Shown: positions 1 through 6,747, counted from the first letter of the stretch. The stretch: 8,560 nt of DNA from an uncultured Atopobiaceae bacterium (GCA_947581665.1 CANPVI010000054.1:1-8560); one strand, 5' to 3'. Notes: generated from the sequence alone by a model not told the origin. Translations and numbers: made by a program.

Positions 1-56
1 CCTCAAGCCCATGCTCGCGGTTCACGAGGCCGAGGTCCGCGAGCATGGGCTTGAGG
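1..56. repeat. Perfect 20-bp inverted repeat at the left edge (possible fold-back artefact)
   Basis: Bases 1-20 are the exact reverse complement of 37-56, with a 16-base loop at 21-36. The repeat lies inside the amidase reading frame and begins at base 1, so it may run on beyond the window. The predicted protein leaves the family pattern at exactly the point where the outer arm begins. That fits a fold-back or chimeric contig end better than a real hairpin, although a real one cannot be excluded from sequence alone. Confidence 0.8.
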
Positions 57-559
57 TCCTGGGCGAACTTCTGCCCCACCGTGTTCGTGTTCGGGTAGTA
101 GTCGCAGCGCCTCGGCACCCACACCTCGAAGCCGTTGGCGGTGTCGTTGTCGGCGCTGTTGATGTGCTGGCTGATCACCGCACAGGCGCCGGCGGCGTAC
201 GCGCGCTCCACGCGATCGTAGATGGAGGGCGTGGAATCTCCGTTGGAGCCGCGCTCCGTGCCGTTGTGGGTGAGGAAGACCTTCACGCCCTTCGACTCGA
301 GCCATTCCTTCGTGTAGCTTGAGATCTTCCAGGTGAAGTTCTTCTCGTAGTAGCGAGTGCCTTCGGCATCCACGCCGGAGGCGCCGTTATCGCCGCCACC
401 GTGGCCGGGATCGAGCGCCACCACCTTCTGCGCGCCCGCGAGCGCGGACGCCTCGTCGGCCTTCGCGGGACGCGCGAAGGCGAGAAGGCCGGCGCAAAGG
501 ACGCACGCCGCGAGGATCGCGGCGATGAGCGTGGTCTTCTTGGAGGGATGGCACTTCAT
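1..559 (-). CDS. N-acetylmuramoyl-L-alanine amidase (Amidase_3 family), secreted, 3' end cut by window edge
   Basis: Family members are zinc amidases that cut the bond between N-acetylmuramic acid and L-Ala in peptidoglycan, outside the membrane. The frame is open to the edge, giving 186 codons. The ATG at 559-557 has GGAGG at 571-567, seven bases upstream. Residues 1-34 look like a Sec signal peptide: Lys-rich start, hydrophobic 11-29, likely cleavage after AKA (32-34). The Amidase_3 landmarks follow: VALDPGHGG (47-55, Zn ligand His53), a Glu in YYEKNF (Glu72) and SQHINS (130-135, His132), then NGFEVWVP. The second catalytic Glu expected near the C-terminus lies beyond the edge. The last six codons (REHGLE) look wrong, because LGLVNR in this family is normally followed by Gly; they coincide with the inverted repeat at 1-56 and may not be genuine. 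The gene is divergent from the peptidoglycan synthase gene. The family call is firm; the substrate specificity is inferred. Confidence 0.88.
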   Translation of the reverse strand, partial: MKCHPSKKTTLIAAILAACVLCAGLLAFARPAKADEASALAGAQKVVALDPGHGGGDNGASGVDAEGTRYYEKNFTWKISSYTKEWLESKGVKVFLTHNGTERGSNGDSTPSIYDRVERAYAAGACAVISQHINSADNDTANGFEVWVPRRCDYYPNTNTVGQKFAQDLKPMLADLGLVNREHGLE

Positions 560-753
560 GGAACGCTCCTCCGGTAGGTGGGTTCGACTAAGCTGCGTTG
601 GCTGTGGCCGCAGGTGCGACGCGCAGGGCGGGGGAATCGCAACCCCACAGTGTAGGGCTCCCGAGGCCAAAACCCTAGCGTCTTTATGCAGTTTGGGGCC
701 ACTGCCTCCACGAAACGGCCACAGCGCTCGCGTATGCCTTGCCCTCTCTCCAC

Positions 754-779
754 ATGCGGGGCCTTACAATATCCCGCAT
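754..779 (+). promoter_or_regulatory. Candidate promoter and operator of the peptidoglycan synthase gene
   Basis: TACAAT at 765-770 matches five of six bases of a sigma-70 -10 box. It lies inside a perfect dyad, ATGCGGG (754-760) and CCCGCAT (773-779), with 12 bases between the arms. The best -35-like hexamer, TTGCCC at 739-744, is 20 bases upstream, which is longer than ideal. If used, transcription would start near 777, giving a leader of about 70 bases before the ATG at 847. A dyad straddling a -10 box suggests a repressor site, but no regulator is identifiable here. Confidence 0.35.
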
Positions 780-794
780 CTACGGACACACCCA

Positions 795-823
795 CCCGGG
801 GATGAGCGCAAAGTTGCCCCGGG
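795..823 (+). promoter_or_regulatory. Leader hairpin upstream of the peptidoglycan synthase gene
   Basis: CCCGGGG (795-801) and CCCCGGG (817-823) are reverse complements around a 15-base loop. The hairpin would form in the mRNA leader and end 13 bases before the ribosome-binding site at 837-841. There is no T-run after it, so it is not an intrinsic terminator. Each arm is itself nearly palindromic, so it could also be a DNA site. A function is inferred only from position. Confidence 0.3.
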
Positions 824-846
824 AAACGCAGCATATGGGAGATTAC

Positions 847-3096
847 ATGGGCATTCGCAACAGGCGCGCCAGGGAGAAGGCCCACACCCACATCATCGGG
901 TTTGGCATCGCCGGCGTGGCGGGCTTTCTCGCGCTCGCCGTGGTGGCGCTCGCGTACTCGCTGGGCCACGTCGTCGATTCATGGCTCCAGGACCTGCCGG
1001 ATTTCCAATCCGCGGACGCCTACCTCGTGTCCGAGCCCACGCAGGTCTTCGATTCCGAGGGCACCCTCATGGCGGAGTTCTACACGGAGAACCGCCGTGC
1101 CGTGGATTTGAGCGAGATCTCGCCCTACGTGATCAACGGCACCGTCGACACCGAGGACATCCGCTTCTACCAGCACAACGGCGTCGACCCGCAGGGGATC
1201 CTGCGCGCCATCGTCGTCCAGGTGATGGGCGGCTCGGAGGGCGCCTCCACCATCACCCAGCAGCTCGTGCGCAACACCGTGCTCTCCGACGAGCAGTTCG
1301 ACCTCACGCTGCGCCGCAAGGTCCGCGAGGCCTACATCGCCATCGAGATGGAGAAGAAGTACACGAAGGAGCAGATCCTCAACATGTACTTGAACACCAT
1401 CAACTACGGTCACGGGGCCTACGGCATCGAGGCGGCGTCGATCACGTACTTCAACAAGAGCGCGAAGGACCTCACGCTCGCCGAGGCCGCGCTCCTCGTG
1501 GGCCTGCCGAACTCGCCCTCCTACTACGACCCCTTCGAAAACCCCGACGCGGCCCTCCATCGCCGAAACGACGTCGTCTTGCAGCGCATGCTCGACGCGG
1601 GCGACATCACCCAGGAGGAGTTCGACCAGGCCTACAACACCCCGCTCGAACTCAACCCCGGAAACTCCGTGATGGAGGCCACGGGCACCTACCCCTACTG
1701 GACGAACTACATCCGCGACCTCCTCTCCGCCGATTTCTCGGCCGATACCGTGATGATGGGCGGGCTTCGCGTCTACACGACCCTCGATCCCACGATGCAG
1801 CGGCAGGCGGAGGCGGCCGTCGAGGCGCAGCTCGACGCCATCGGCGACGGCGAACTCAACGCGGCCATGGCGTGCGTCGATCCCTCCACGGGCTACCTGA
1901 AGGCCATGGTGGGCGGTCGCAGCTTCGAGCAAAACCAATTCAACTGCGCCACGCAGGCGAGGCGCCAAACCGGCTCCTCGTTCAAGGCGTTCACGCTCAC
2001 CGCCGCCATCACCGACGGCATGAACCCCGACGTCTACCTCAACTGCGATTCGCCCCTCCAGATCTCGAGCGCCTGGAAGGTGCAGAACGTCGACAACGAG
2101 CAATACGGCACGATCACCCTCGCTCGCGCCACCGAGCTCTCCTCCAACACCGGCTACGCGCAGGTGGCCGATGAGATCGGCGCCGATCGCATCGTCGACG
2201 CGGCCCACAAGATGGGCATCACGGTGGACCTCCCCAACTACCCCTCGATCACCCTCGGCACCGTTGGCGTGCCGCCGATCCAGATGGCGGGCGGCTACGC
2301 CACGCTCGCCTCGGGCGGCGTCCACCACGACGTCGTGGCCATCACGAAGATCGAGGACCGCAATGGAAACACCGTCTACGAGCACAAGGACAACCCCACC
2401 CAGGCCGTGGAACCCTCCGTGGCCGCCGCGGTGACGGACGTGCTCGAGGGAGTCGTCACGCGCGGCACCGCCTCCTACACCACCGTGGGCATGGGCGTGA
2501 ACCAGCCCGTCGCCGGCAAGACGGGCACCACCGAAGGTGCGCGCGACCTGTGGTTCTGCGGCTACACGCCCCAGATCTCCGTGGCCGTGTGGGTGGGCTA
2601 TCCGGCTGAGCGCACGGTCTACGTGGGCTATGGCGAGGGCCACCCCTACAACACCGCTTGCCCGATCTTCTTCCGCTTCGTGAACATGGCGCTCGCGGGC
2701 GAGCCGAGGGCGGAGTTCCCCACGGCCACGCAGCCCACCTACAAGCCGAACAGCACGTGGACCTTCGCGAAACCCTACGGCACGGGAGATGCGAGCGACA
2801 CCACGAAGCCCAAGGACGACACCACGACCACGCCCTCGGATCCCGGCGCGATCAACCCCTCCGAGACGCCGAACGGGCCCGAGACGCCCGGCGGGGAGAC
2901 GCCCGGCGGGGAGACGCCCGGCGGCACGACCGATCCGGGCGGCGGTGGCACCACTGACCCCGGTGGCGGCACCACCGATCCCGGTGGCGGGGGCACGACC
3001 GATCCGGGCGGTGGCGGCACCACTGACCCCGGTGGCGGTGGCGGCGAGCCCACATCCGATCCCACAGGCGGCGGTGATGGGGAAAGCGCAGGGTAA
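847..3096 (+). CDS. Class A penicillin-binding protein (glycosyltransferase 51 plus transpeptidase), PonA-like
   Basis: This bifunctional enzyme polymerises lipid II into glycan strands and cross-links the stem peptides on the outer face of the membrane. I chose the ATG at 847 because GGGAG (837-841) sits five bases upstream; in-frame ATGs at 835, 802 and 739 have poorer sites. The product is 749 residues. A basic cytoplasmic tail (1-14) is followed by a membrane anchor (about 16-42). The GT51 domain (about 60-240) has TEDIRFYQH with catalytic Glu103, GASTITQQLVRN (132-143) and a second conserved Glu near 167-169 before KKYTKEQILNMYLN. The transpeptidase domain (about 300-615) has all three motifs: SSFK (Ser377, Lys380), SSN (432-434) and KTGT (558-561). 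Residues from about 640 form a Thr/Pro/Gly/Asp tail of short repeats. Both active sites look intact. A strong hairpin follows the stop. Confidence 0.95.
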   Translation: MGIRNRRAREKAHTHIIGFGIAGVAGFLALAVVALAYSLGHVVDSWLQDLPDFQSADAYLVSEPTQVFDSEGTLMAEFYTENRRAVDLSEISPYVINGTVDTEDIRFYQHNGVDPQGILRAIVVQVMGGSEGASTITQQLVRNTVLSDEQFDLTLRRKVREAYIAIEMEKKYTKEQILNMYLNTINYGHGAYGIEAASITYFNKSAKDLTLAEAALLVGLPNSPSYYDPFENPDAALHRRNDVVLQRMLDAGDITQEEFDQAYNTPLELNPGNSVMEATGTYPYWTNYIRDLLSADFSADTVMMGGLRVYTTLDPTMQRQAEAAVEAQLDAIGDGELNAAMACVDPSTGYLKAMVGGRSFEQNQFNCATQARRQTGSSFKAFTLTAAITDGMNPDVYLNCDSPLQISSAWKVQNVDNEQYGTITLARATELSSNTGYAQVADEIGADRIVDAAHKMGITVDLPNYPSITLGTVGVPPIQMAGGYATLASGGVHHDVVAITKIEDRNGNTVYEHKDNPTQAVEPSVAAAVTDVLEGVVTRGTASYTTVGMGVNQPVAGKTGTTEGARDLWFCGYTPQISVAVWVGYPAERTVYVGYGEGHPYNTACPIFFRFVNMALAGEPRAEFPTATQPTYKPNSTWTFAKPYGTGDASDTTKPKDDTTTTPSDPGAINPSETPNGPETPGGETPGGETPGGTTDPGGGGTTDPGGGTTDPGGGGTTDPGGGGTTDPGGGGGEPTSDPTGGGDGESAG
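2881..3045 (+). repeat. In-frame tandem repeats coding the Pro/Gly/Thr tail of the penicillin-binding protein
   Basis: Three 15-base units coding ETPGG (2881-2925; the third differs at its last base) are followed by five units coding TTDPGGG or TTDPGGGG. These are 24, 21, 24, 24 and 27 bases long, at 2926-2949, 2950-2970, 2971-2994, 2995-3018 and 3019-3045. Within the second set, units starting ACGACCGATCCGGGC and ACCACTGACCCCGGT recur, suggesting that larger blocks were duplicated. Copy number is likely to vary between strains by slippage. The peptide would be a flexible external tail. Confidence 0.9.
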
Positions 3097-3102
3097 TCAT
3101 TG

Positions 3103-3134
3103 GGCCCTCCCTCGTGCTTCCACGAGGGAGGGCC
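3103..3134 (+). terminator. Strong hairpin after the penicillin-binding protein gene (probable terminator)
   Basis: A perfect 14-bp GC-rich stem (3103-3116 with 3121-3134) closes a CTTC tetraloop, starting six bases after the TAA at 3094-3096. No T-run follows on either strand, so it lacks the classical U-tract. Such hairpins are common at gene ends in GC-rich actinobacteria. Lying between convergent genes, it could act in both directions. Confidence 0.65.
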
Positions 3135-3151
3135 ATCTCAAACCTCACAAG

Positions 3152-3202
3152 GAAGATGGCCGCCTATCGCGCGACTTCGTTGCCCGGTGAGCGGCCATCC
3201 TC
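3152..3202 (-). terminator. Imperfect hairpin downstream of argH, possible terminator of the arg operon
   Basis: Bases 3155-3163 (GATGGCCGC) pair perfectly with 3191-3199. The stem extends to 3152-3163 with 3191-3202 if one mismatch is allowed. The loop is 27 bases. Read on the minus strand, it lies about 30 bases after the argH stop and is followed by a loosely T-rich stretch (TTCCTTGTGAGGTTT). It is weaker than the neighbouring hairpin at 3103-3134, which could stop either transcript. Confidence 0.3.
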
Positions 3203-3232
3203 GATGAAGGCCACGCGCTTTCATCTCAGGAG

Positions 3233-4639
3233 CTACTCGGTGCTTTTTAGGAGCTGCTCGGCGAGCGCGAACTGGGCTTCCAGGGCCTCGGGCGCGGTGC
3301 CACCCTCGGAGCGGCGGCGCGCCACGACGTTTCCGATCTCCACCCACGAGAGCACGTCCGCCTCGAAGAGCTCGGAGAACTCCCGCAGCTCGTCGAGCGT
3401 GAGATCGTCGAGCGCCTTGCCCTCGGCCACGCAGCGCGCCACGAGCGAACCCACCACGCGATGCGCCTCGCGAAAGGGAAGGCCCTTGCCCACGAGGTAG
3501 TCGGCGAGATCCGTGGCGGCCATGAGGCCCTCCCCCGCTGCCACGCCCATGCGATCCTCGTGCACCTCCATCGTGGCCACCATGCCGCGTACGACGGAAA
3601 GCGAGTGCGTCGCGGTGTCCACCGCGTCGAAGAGCGGCTCCTTGTCCTCCTGGAGGTCCTTGTCGTAGGCGAGGGGGATGCCCTTGAGCGTGGTGAGGAG
3701 GCTCACGAGATCGCCATAGACGCGCCCCGTCTTGCCCCGCACGAGCTCGGCGAAATCGGGGTTCTTCTTCTGCGGCATGATCGAGGATCCGGTGGAGTGC
3801 GCGTCGTCCATCGTCACGAAGCCGAACTCCGCCGAGCTCCAGAGCACGAGCTCCTCGCAGAGGCGCGAGAGGTGCGCCATCACCACGCTGGACGCGTAGA
3901 TGAGGTCGAGCGCGAAATCGCGGTCGGAGACCGCGTCGAGCGAGTTCGGGATGACGCGCGCGAGGCCGAGCGTCCCGGCCGTCATCTGGCGATCGATGGG
4001 ATACGTGGTGCCGGCGAGCGCGGCCGCCCCGAGCGGGCTCGCATTCGCCGCCGCCTCGGCCGCCTTCGCACGCGTGAGGTCGCGCGAGAACATCCAGAAG
4101 TAGGCCATGAGATGGTGCGCGAGGAGCACGGGCTGGGCCGGCTGGAGGTGCGTGTAGCCGGGCAGGATGACGTCACGCTCCGTCCTCGCGCGCTCGAGCA
4201 ACGCGGCCATGAGGGCCTTGAGCTCACGCGCAAGCGCAGACGCCGCCTCCTTCGCGAAGAGTCGCGTGTCGAGCGCCACCTGGTCGTTCCTGGAGCGCGC
4301 GGTGTGGAGCCTGCCGCCCGCGGGGCCGATGAGCTCCGTGAGCCGACGCTCGATCGCCATGTGGATGTCCTCGTCCACCGTCGAATCGAAGGCGAACTCC
4401 CCCGAGGCGATCTCCCGCCCCACCGCGTCGAGACCCGCGCACATGGCCTTCGCATCCTCGGCGGAGATGATGCCCTTGGCGGCGAGCATCGTCGCATGGG
4501 CCTTCGAGCCGGCGATGTCGAACGGCCAGAGGCGTTTGTCCACCTCGAGCGACGCGCCGAAACGCGCGAGATCGCCCGTGGGCGCCTCGCTGAATCGACC
4601 GCCCCAGAGAGGCGCTGCGCCCGCCGCGTGCTCAGGCAC
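3233..4639 (-). CDS. argH: Argininosuccinate lyase
   Basis: ArgH is a cytoplasmic homotetramer of the fumarase/aspartase superfamily. It splits argininosuccinate into arginine and fumarate, the last step of arginine synthesis. The product is 468 residues, close to the usual size of about 460. The start is a GTG at 4639-4637 that overlaps the argG stop by eight bases (GTGCCTGA), with AGGTG a few bases upstream. The next in-frame candidate, an ATG at 4690, lies deep inside argG and is unlikely. Visible landmarks are the N-terminal LWGGRFSE (11-18), HTARSRNDQ (112-120), GYTHLQPAQP (161-170, with the catalytic His164) and the family signature GSSIMPQKKNP (284-294), which carries the catalytic Ser loop (Ser285/286). 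The core looks intact. The overlap suggests translational coupling to argG, so both enzymes would be made together. Confidence 0.96.
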   Translation of the reverse strand: MPEHAAGAAPLWGGRFSEAPTGDLARFGASLEVDKRLWPFDIAGSKAHATMLAAKGIISAEDAKAMCAGLDAVGREIASGEFAFDSTVDEDIHMAIERRLTELIGPAGGRLHTARSRNDQVALDTRLFAKEAASALARELKALMAALLERARTERDVILPGYTHLQPAQPVLLAHHLMAYFWMFSRDLTRAKAAEAAANASPLGAAALAGTTYPIDRQMTAGTLGLARVIPNSLDAVSDRDFALDLIYASSVVMAHLSRLCEELVLWSSAEFGFVTMDDAHSTGSSIMPQKKNPDFAELVRGKTGRVYGDLVSLLTTLKGIPLAYDKDLQEDKEPLFDAVDTATHSLSVVRGMVATMEVHEDRMGVAAGEGLMAATDLADYLVGKGLPFREAHRVVGSLVARCVAEGKALDDLTLDELREFSELFEADVLSWVEIGNVVARRRSEGGTAPEALEAQFALAEQLLKSTE

Positions 4640-6044
4640 GGAACACCTGCACGCCCACCTCGGCGCCACTCGGCTCGCCCTCGGCCACAAGCGGCACGCT
4701 CACCTCGTAGCTGCCCTCGGACACCTTGGCGTTGCCCACCTTCTTCGCCCAGACGGCGTTCGGCAGGCCGTAGAGGTCCATGAAGCCCTTCGCCGCGCTG
4801 CGGTCGTAGATATCGCCCTCGTCATAGGTGGCGAGGCCGAAGTCGTAGATGGAACTCGGGCTCTTGAGGCCATCCACGATGCAGTTGCCCTTGAAGAACT
4901 TCAGGCGCACGTCGCCCGTCACGGTCTTTTGCGTGGAGGCCATGAAGGCGTCCATCGCGTTCTTGAGCGGCGAGTACCATAGGCCCCCGTAGACCGCCTT
5001 CGACCACTGGTGTTCGAGCTCGAGCTTGGTGGCGAGGAGGTCGCCGGGCAGGCAGAGCGATTCGAGCGCCTTGTGCGCGTTGACGAGCGCGAGCGCCGCG
5101 GGCTGCTCGTAGCACTCGCGCGACTTCAGACCCACCACGCGGTCCTCGATCATGTCGATGCGGCCGTAGCCGTGCTCGCCGGCGAGCTTGTTCAGGGCCT
5201 GGATGAGTTCGAGCATGCCGAGCGGCGTGCCGTCGAGCGCGACGGGCTTGCCCTCCTCGAAGCTCACGACCACCTCCGCCGGCTCATTGGGGGTGTCCTC
5301 GATCTCCTTCGTCATCACCCAGCAGCCGAGCGGCGGCTTGTTCCAAGGATCCTCGAGCTCGCCGCACTCGATCGCGCGACCCCACACGTTCTCATCCACC
5401 GAGTAGGGCGATTCCTTCGTGACCTCGATCTTGAGGCCGAGCTCGTCGAGGAACTCGATCTCGGAGGTGCGGGTGAGGAGATCCCACTCGCGCACGGGGC
5501 CGAGGATCTCGAGCTCGGGGTCGAGCGCCTTGCACTCGAGTTCGAAACGCACCTGGTCGTTGCCCTTGCCGGTGCAGCCGTGCGCGATGGCCACGGCGCC
5601 CTCGGCATGGGCGACCGCCACGAGATGGCGGCAGATGATGGGGCGGGAGAGGGCCGAGAGCAGCGGGTAGCGGTTCTCGTACATGCCGTTCGCCTTGATG
5701 GCGCAGGTGCACACCTCCTCGGCGTACTCCTCCTTCATGTCGATGGCGTAGGCGCTCACGGCACCGAGGTTCAAGGCGCGCTCGCAAAGTTGTGCGAAGT
5801 CCTTGTCCTCGGGCTGGCCCACGTCGGCGATGGCGGCGACCACGTCGTATCCCTGCTCGACGAGCCAGACGATGAGGCAGGAGGTGTCGAGGCCGCCGGA
5901 ATACGCGAGGACGACCTTGCCCTTCCTGTCGACGGGGACGTGGGTCTCATGGCCAGCTCCGGCGGCTTTCGCCGTATCGCTCTGGCCGAAGCCGTCGGAG
6001 CTGGCAAGGACGCTGCCGAGGCTCTGCTTGGAGGTGTGCGACAT
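4632..6044 (-). CDS. argG: Argininosuccinate synthase with N- and C-terminal extensions
   Basis: ArgG joins citrulline and aspartate, using ATP, to make argininosuccinate in the cytoplasm. The product is 470 residues against about 400 in the common bacterial form. The core begins near residue 43 with the ATP-pyrophosphatase loop AYSGGLDTS (47-55). It continues with DVGQ (74-77), HGCTGKGNDQVRFE (155-168), SPYSVDENVWGR (212-223) and GLWYSPLKNAM (354-364). The ATG at 6044 has GAAGGAG at 6057-6051, six bases upstream. No ATG, GTG or TTG codon lies in frame between it and the core, so the roughly 42-residue Ser/Ala-rich lead is part of the predicted protein. About 38 residues after YGLPNAVW (425-432) also exceed the usual end. 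It is second in the argR-argG-argH operon, 78 bases after argR. Confidence 0.95.
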   Translation of the reverse strand: MSHTSKQSLGSVLASSDGFGQSDTAKAAGAGHETHVPVDRKGKVVLAYSGGLDTSCLIVWLVEQGYDVVAAIADVGQPEDKDFAQLCERALNLGAVSAYAIDMKEEYAEEVCTCAIKANGMYENRYPLLSALSRPIICRHLVAVAHAEGAVAIAHGCTGKGNDQVRFELECKALDPELEILGPVREWDLLTRTSEIEFLDELGLKIEVTKESPYSVDENVWGRAIECGELEDPWNKPPLGCWVMTKEIEDTPNEPAEVVVSFEEGKPVALDGTPLGMLELIQALNKLAGEHGYGRIDMIEDRVVGLKSRECYEQPAALALVNAHKALESLCLPGDLLATKLELEHQWSKAVYGGLWYSPLKNAMDAFMASTQKTVTGDVRLKFFKGNCIVDGLKSPSSIYDFGLATYDEGDIYDRSAAKGFMDLYGLPNAVWAKKVGNAKVSEGSYEVSVPLVAEGEPSGAEVGVQVFRA

Positions 6045-6122
6045 GTGGGGCTCCTTCTCGATGGGGTGTGATGATGGAGGACGGGGGAACGGGGGCGGCG
6101 TAGAAGCCGCATGGAAAGCCGA

Positions 6123-6557
6123 TCAGGATGCTCGTCGGAGCTTCTCGAGGTGCGAGGCGAGGGAGATGCCCTCCTCGTCGTCCGCGGTGACGATGAGGAT
6201 CGTATCGTCGCCCGCGATGGTGCCCATCACCTCGGAGAGCCCCGCGCCGTCGAGGGCGGCGGTGATGGCGTTCGCCGTGCCGGGGTTCGCCTTCACGAGC
6301 ACGAGGTTCTTCACCGCGATCACGGAGAGCGCGAGGTCGGCCATCATGCGCTGGAGGCGAAGGTCGCCCGCGAGCATGTAGTGGCCGTCGGGGAGCTTCG
6401 AGAGCCCGATCTCGGCGATATCGCGCGACACCGTGGCCTGCGTGCACTCGAAACCCGCGGCCTTCAGCTCGGCCACGAGCGATTGCTGGGTGCGAACGGG
6501 CTTTTCGCGCACGATCTCGCGTATCATCTGGCGACGGGCGTCGCGGCTTCGGTTCAA
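6123..6557 (-). CDS. argR: Arginine repressor
   Basis: ArgR is a hexameric, arginine-dependent DNA-binding protein that represses arginine synthesis genes. The 144-residue length is normal. The start is TTG at 6557-6555, with AAGGA at 6568-6564 six bases upstream; it gives MNRSRDARRQMIREIV, which aligns well with the start of the B. subtilis homologue AhrC as I remember it. An ATG ten codons later would remove part of the first helix. The winged helix-turn-helix is at about 1-65, with recognition helix QATVSRDI (40-47). The C-terminal arginine-binding and oligomerisation domain has PGTANAITAALD (92-103) and GTIAGDDTI (112-120), whose Asp residues contact arginine in the family. It is the first gene of the operon and the candidate ARG box lies upstream, so autoregulation is likely. 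Confidence 0.96.
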   Translation of the reverse strand: MNRSRDARRQMIREIVREKPVRTQQSLVAELKAAGFECTQATVSRDIAEIGLSKLPDGHYMLAGDLRLQRMMADLALSVIAVKNLVLVKANPGTANAITAALDGAGLSEVMGTIAGDDTILIVTADDEEGISLASHLEKLRRAS

Positions 6558-6597
6558 AGCTGTTCCTTATCGCGTATAAGATATGCCCAATCCACTA

Positions 6598-6603
6598 ATT
6601 TTA
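6598..6603 (-). promoter_or_regulatory. Candidate -10 box for the argR-argG-argH operon
   Basis: On the minus strand TAAAAT (6603-6598) matches five of six -10 bases. It lies in an AT-rich island (about 6560-6660) that stands out from the GC-rich surroundings. Transcription would start near 6590 and leave a leader of about 33 bases. I see no good -35 hexamer at 16-18 bases; the region where it should be holds the candidate ARG half-sites, so the call is tentative. Confidence 0.35.
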
Positions 6604-6623
6604 ACGCATGAATTCAGCGGACT

Positions 6624-6642
6624 TTGCATGTTTCTTGCATGA
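6624..6642. promoter_or_regulatory. Candidate ARG box (ArgR operator)
   Basis: TTGCATG occurs twice, at 6624-6630 and 6635-6641, exactly 11 bases (about one helical turn) apart. A third GCATG lies at 6606-6610 and runs into the palindrome TGAATTCA (6609-6616). TGCAT repeated at one-turn spacing is the arrangement I recall for Streptomyces ARG boxes, and TGAAT/ATTCA is the half-site of the E. coli and B. subtilis consensus. The site lies 67-85 bases upstream of the argR start, just upstream of the candidate -10 box. It could also influence the divergent C39-like gene. Confidence 0.5.
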
Positions 6643-6698
6643 GCAGAGCAACTTTACCCGCTGGGCTTCGTGCTGTCAAAGGTCGCGCGCGCCTTGAT

Positions 6699-6719
6699 TT
6701 GCGCGACATGCCCGCGCAA
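6699..6719. promoter_or_regulatory. Perfect dyad between argR and the C39-like gene
   Basis: TTGCGCG (6699-6705) and CGCGCAA (6713-6719) are reverse complements around a 7-base loop. GCCTTG (6691-6696) and CAAGGC (6717-6722) form a competing outer pairing. It sits upstream of the candidate -10 box of the C39-like gene, where a regulator could bind. No regulator can be named. Confidence 0.3.
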
Positions 6720-6747
6720 GGCTCGCCCAGAGCGTACGGGGGTTGGC

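Noticed and set aside
500..559. Lipoprotein signal (LAAC, residues 16-19) in the amidase
   Set aside because: The sequence stays hydrophobic for ten residues after the Cys and ends in a good AKA cleavage site, so a plain secretion signal fits better.
578..600. tRNA-like GGTTCGACT motif
   Set aside because: It resembles a T-loop, but no acceptor stem, anticodon arm or D arm can be folded around it.
601..725. Ten-base inverted repeat GCTGTGGCCG (601-610) and CGGCCACAGC (716-725)
   Set aside because: The arms are 105 bases apart in a GC-rich spacer with no supporting structure, so chance is likely.
357..2174. Long open frame in another plus-strand phase across the amidase and penicillin-binding protein genes
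   Set aside because: It crosses two real genes and their spacer, is Arg-rich and low in information, and has no family signature.
979..2643. Long open frame antisense to the penicillin-binding protein gene
   Set aside because: Its translation is Arg/His/Gly/Val-rich with no recognisable domain. It mirrors a gene with intact motifs and is a by-product of GC-rich codon use.
3461..4783. Open frame antisense to argH and the end of argG
   Set aside because: Arg/Glu/His-rich shadow of conserved genes with no motif or ribosome-binding evidence.
5010..6071. Open frame antisense to argG
   Set aside because: Composition is typical of a reverse-frame shadow, and the whole length is explained by argG.
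6045..6122. Small hairpin between argR and argG (GCGGC, 6-base loop, GCCGC)
   Set aside because: A five-base stem is too weak to call an attenuator or terminator.
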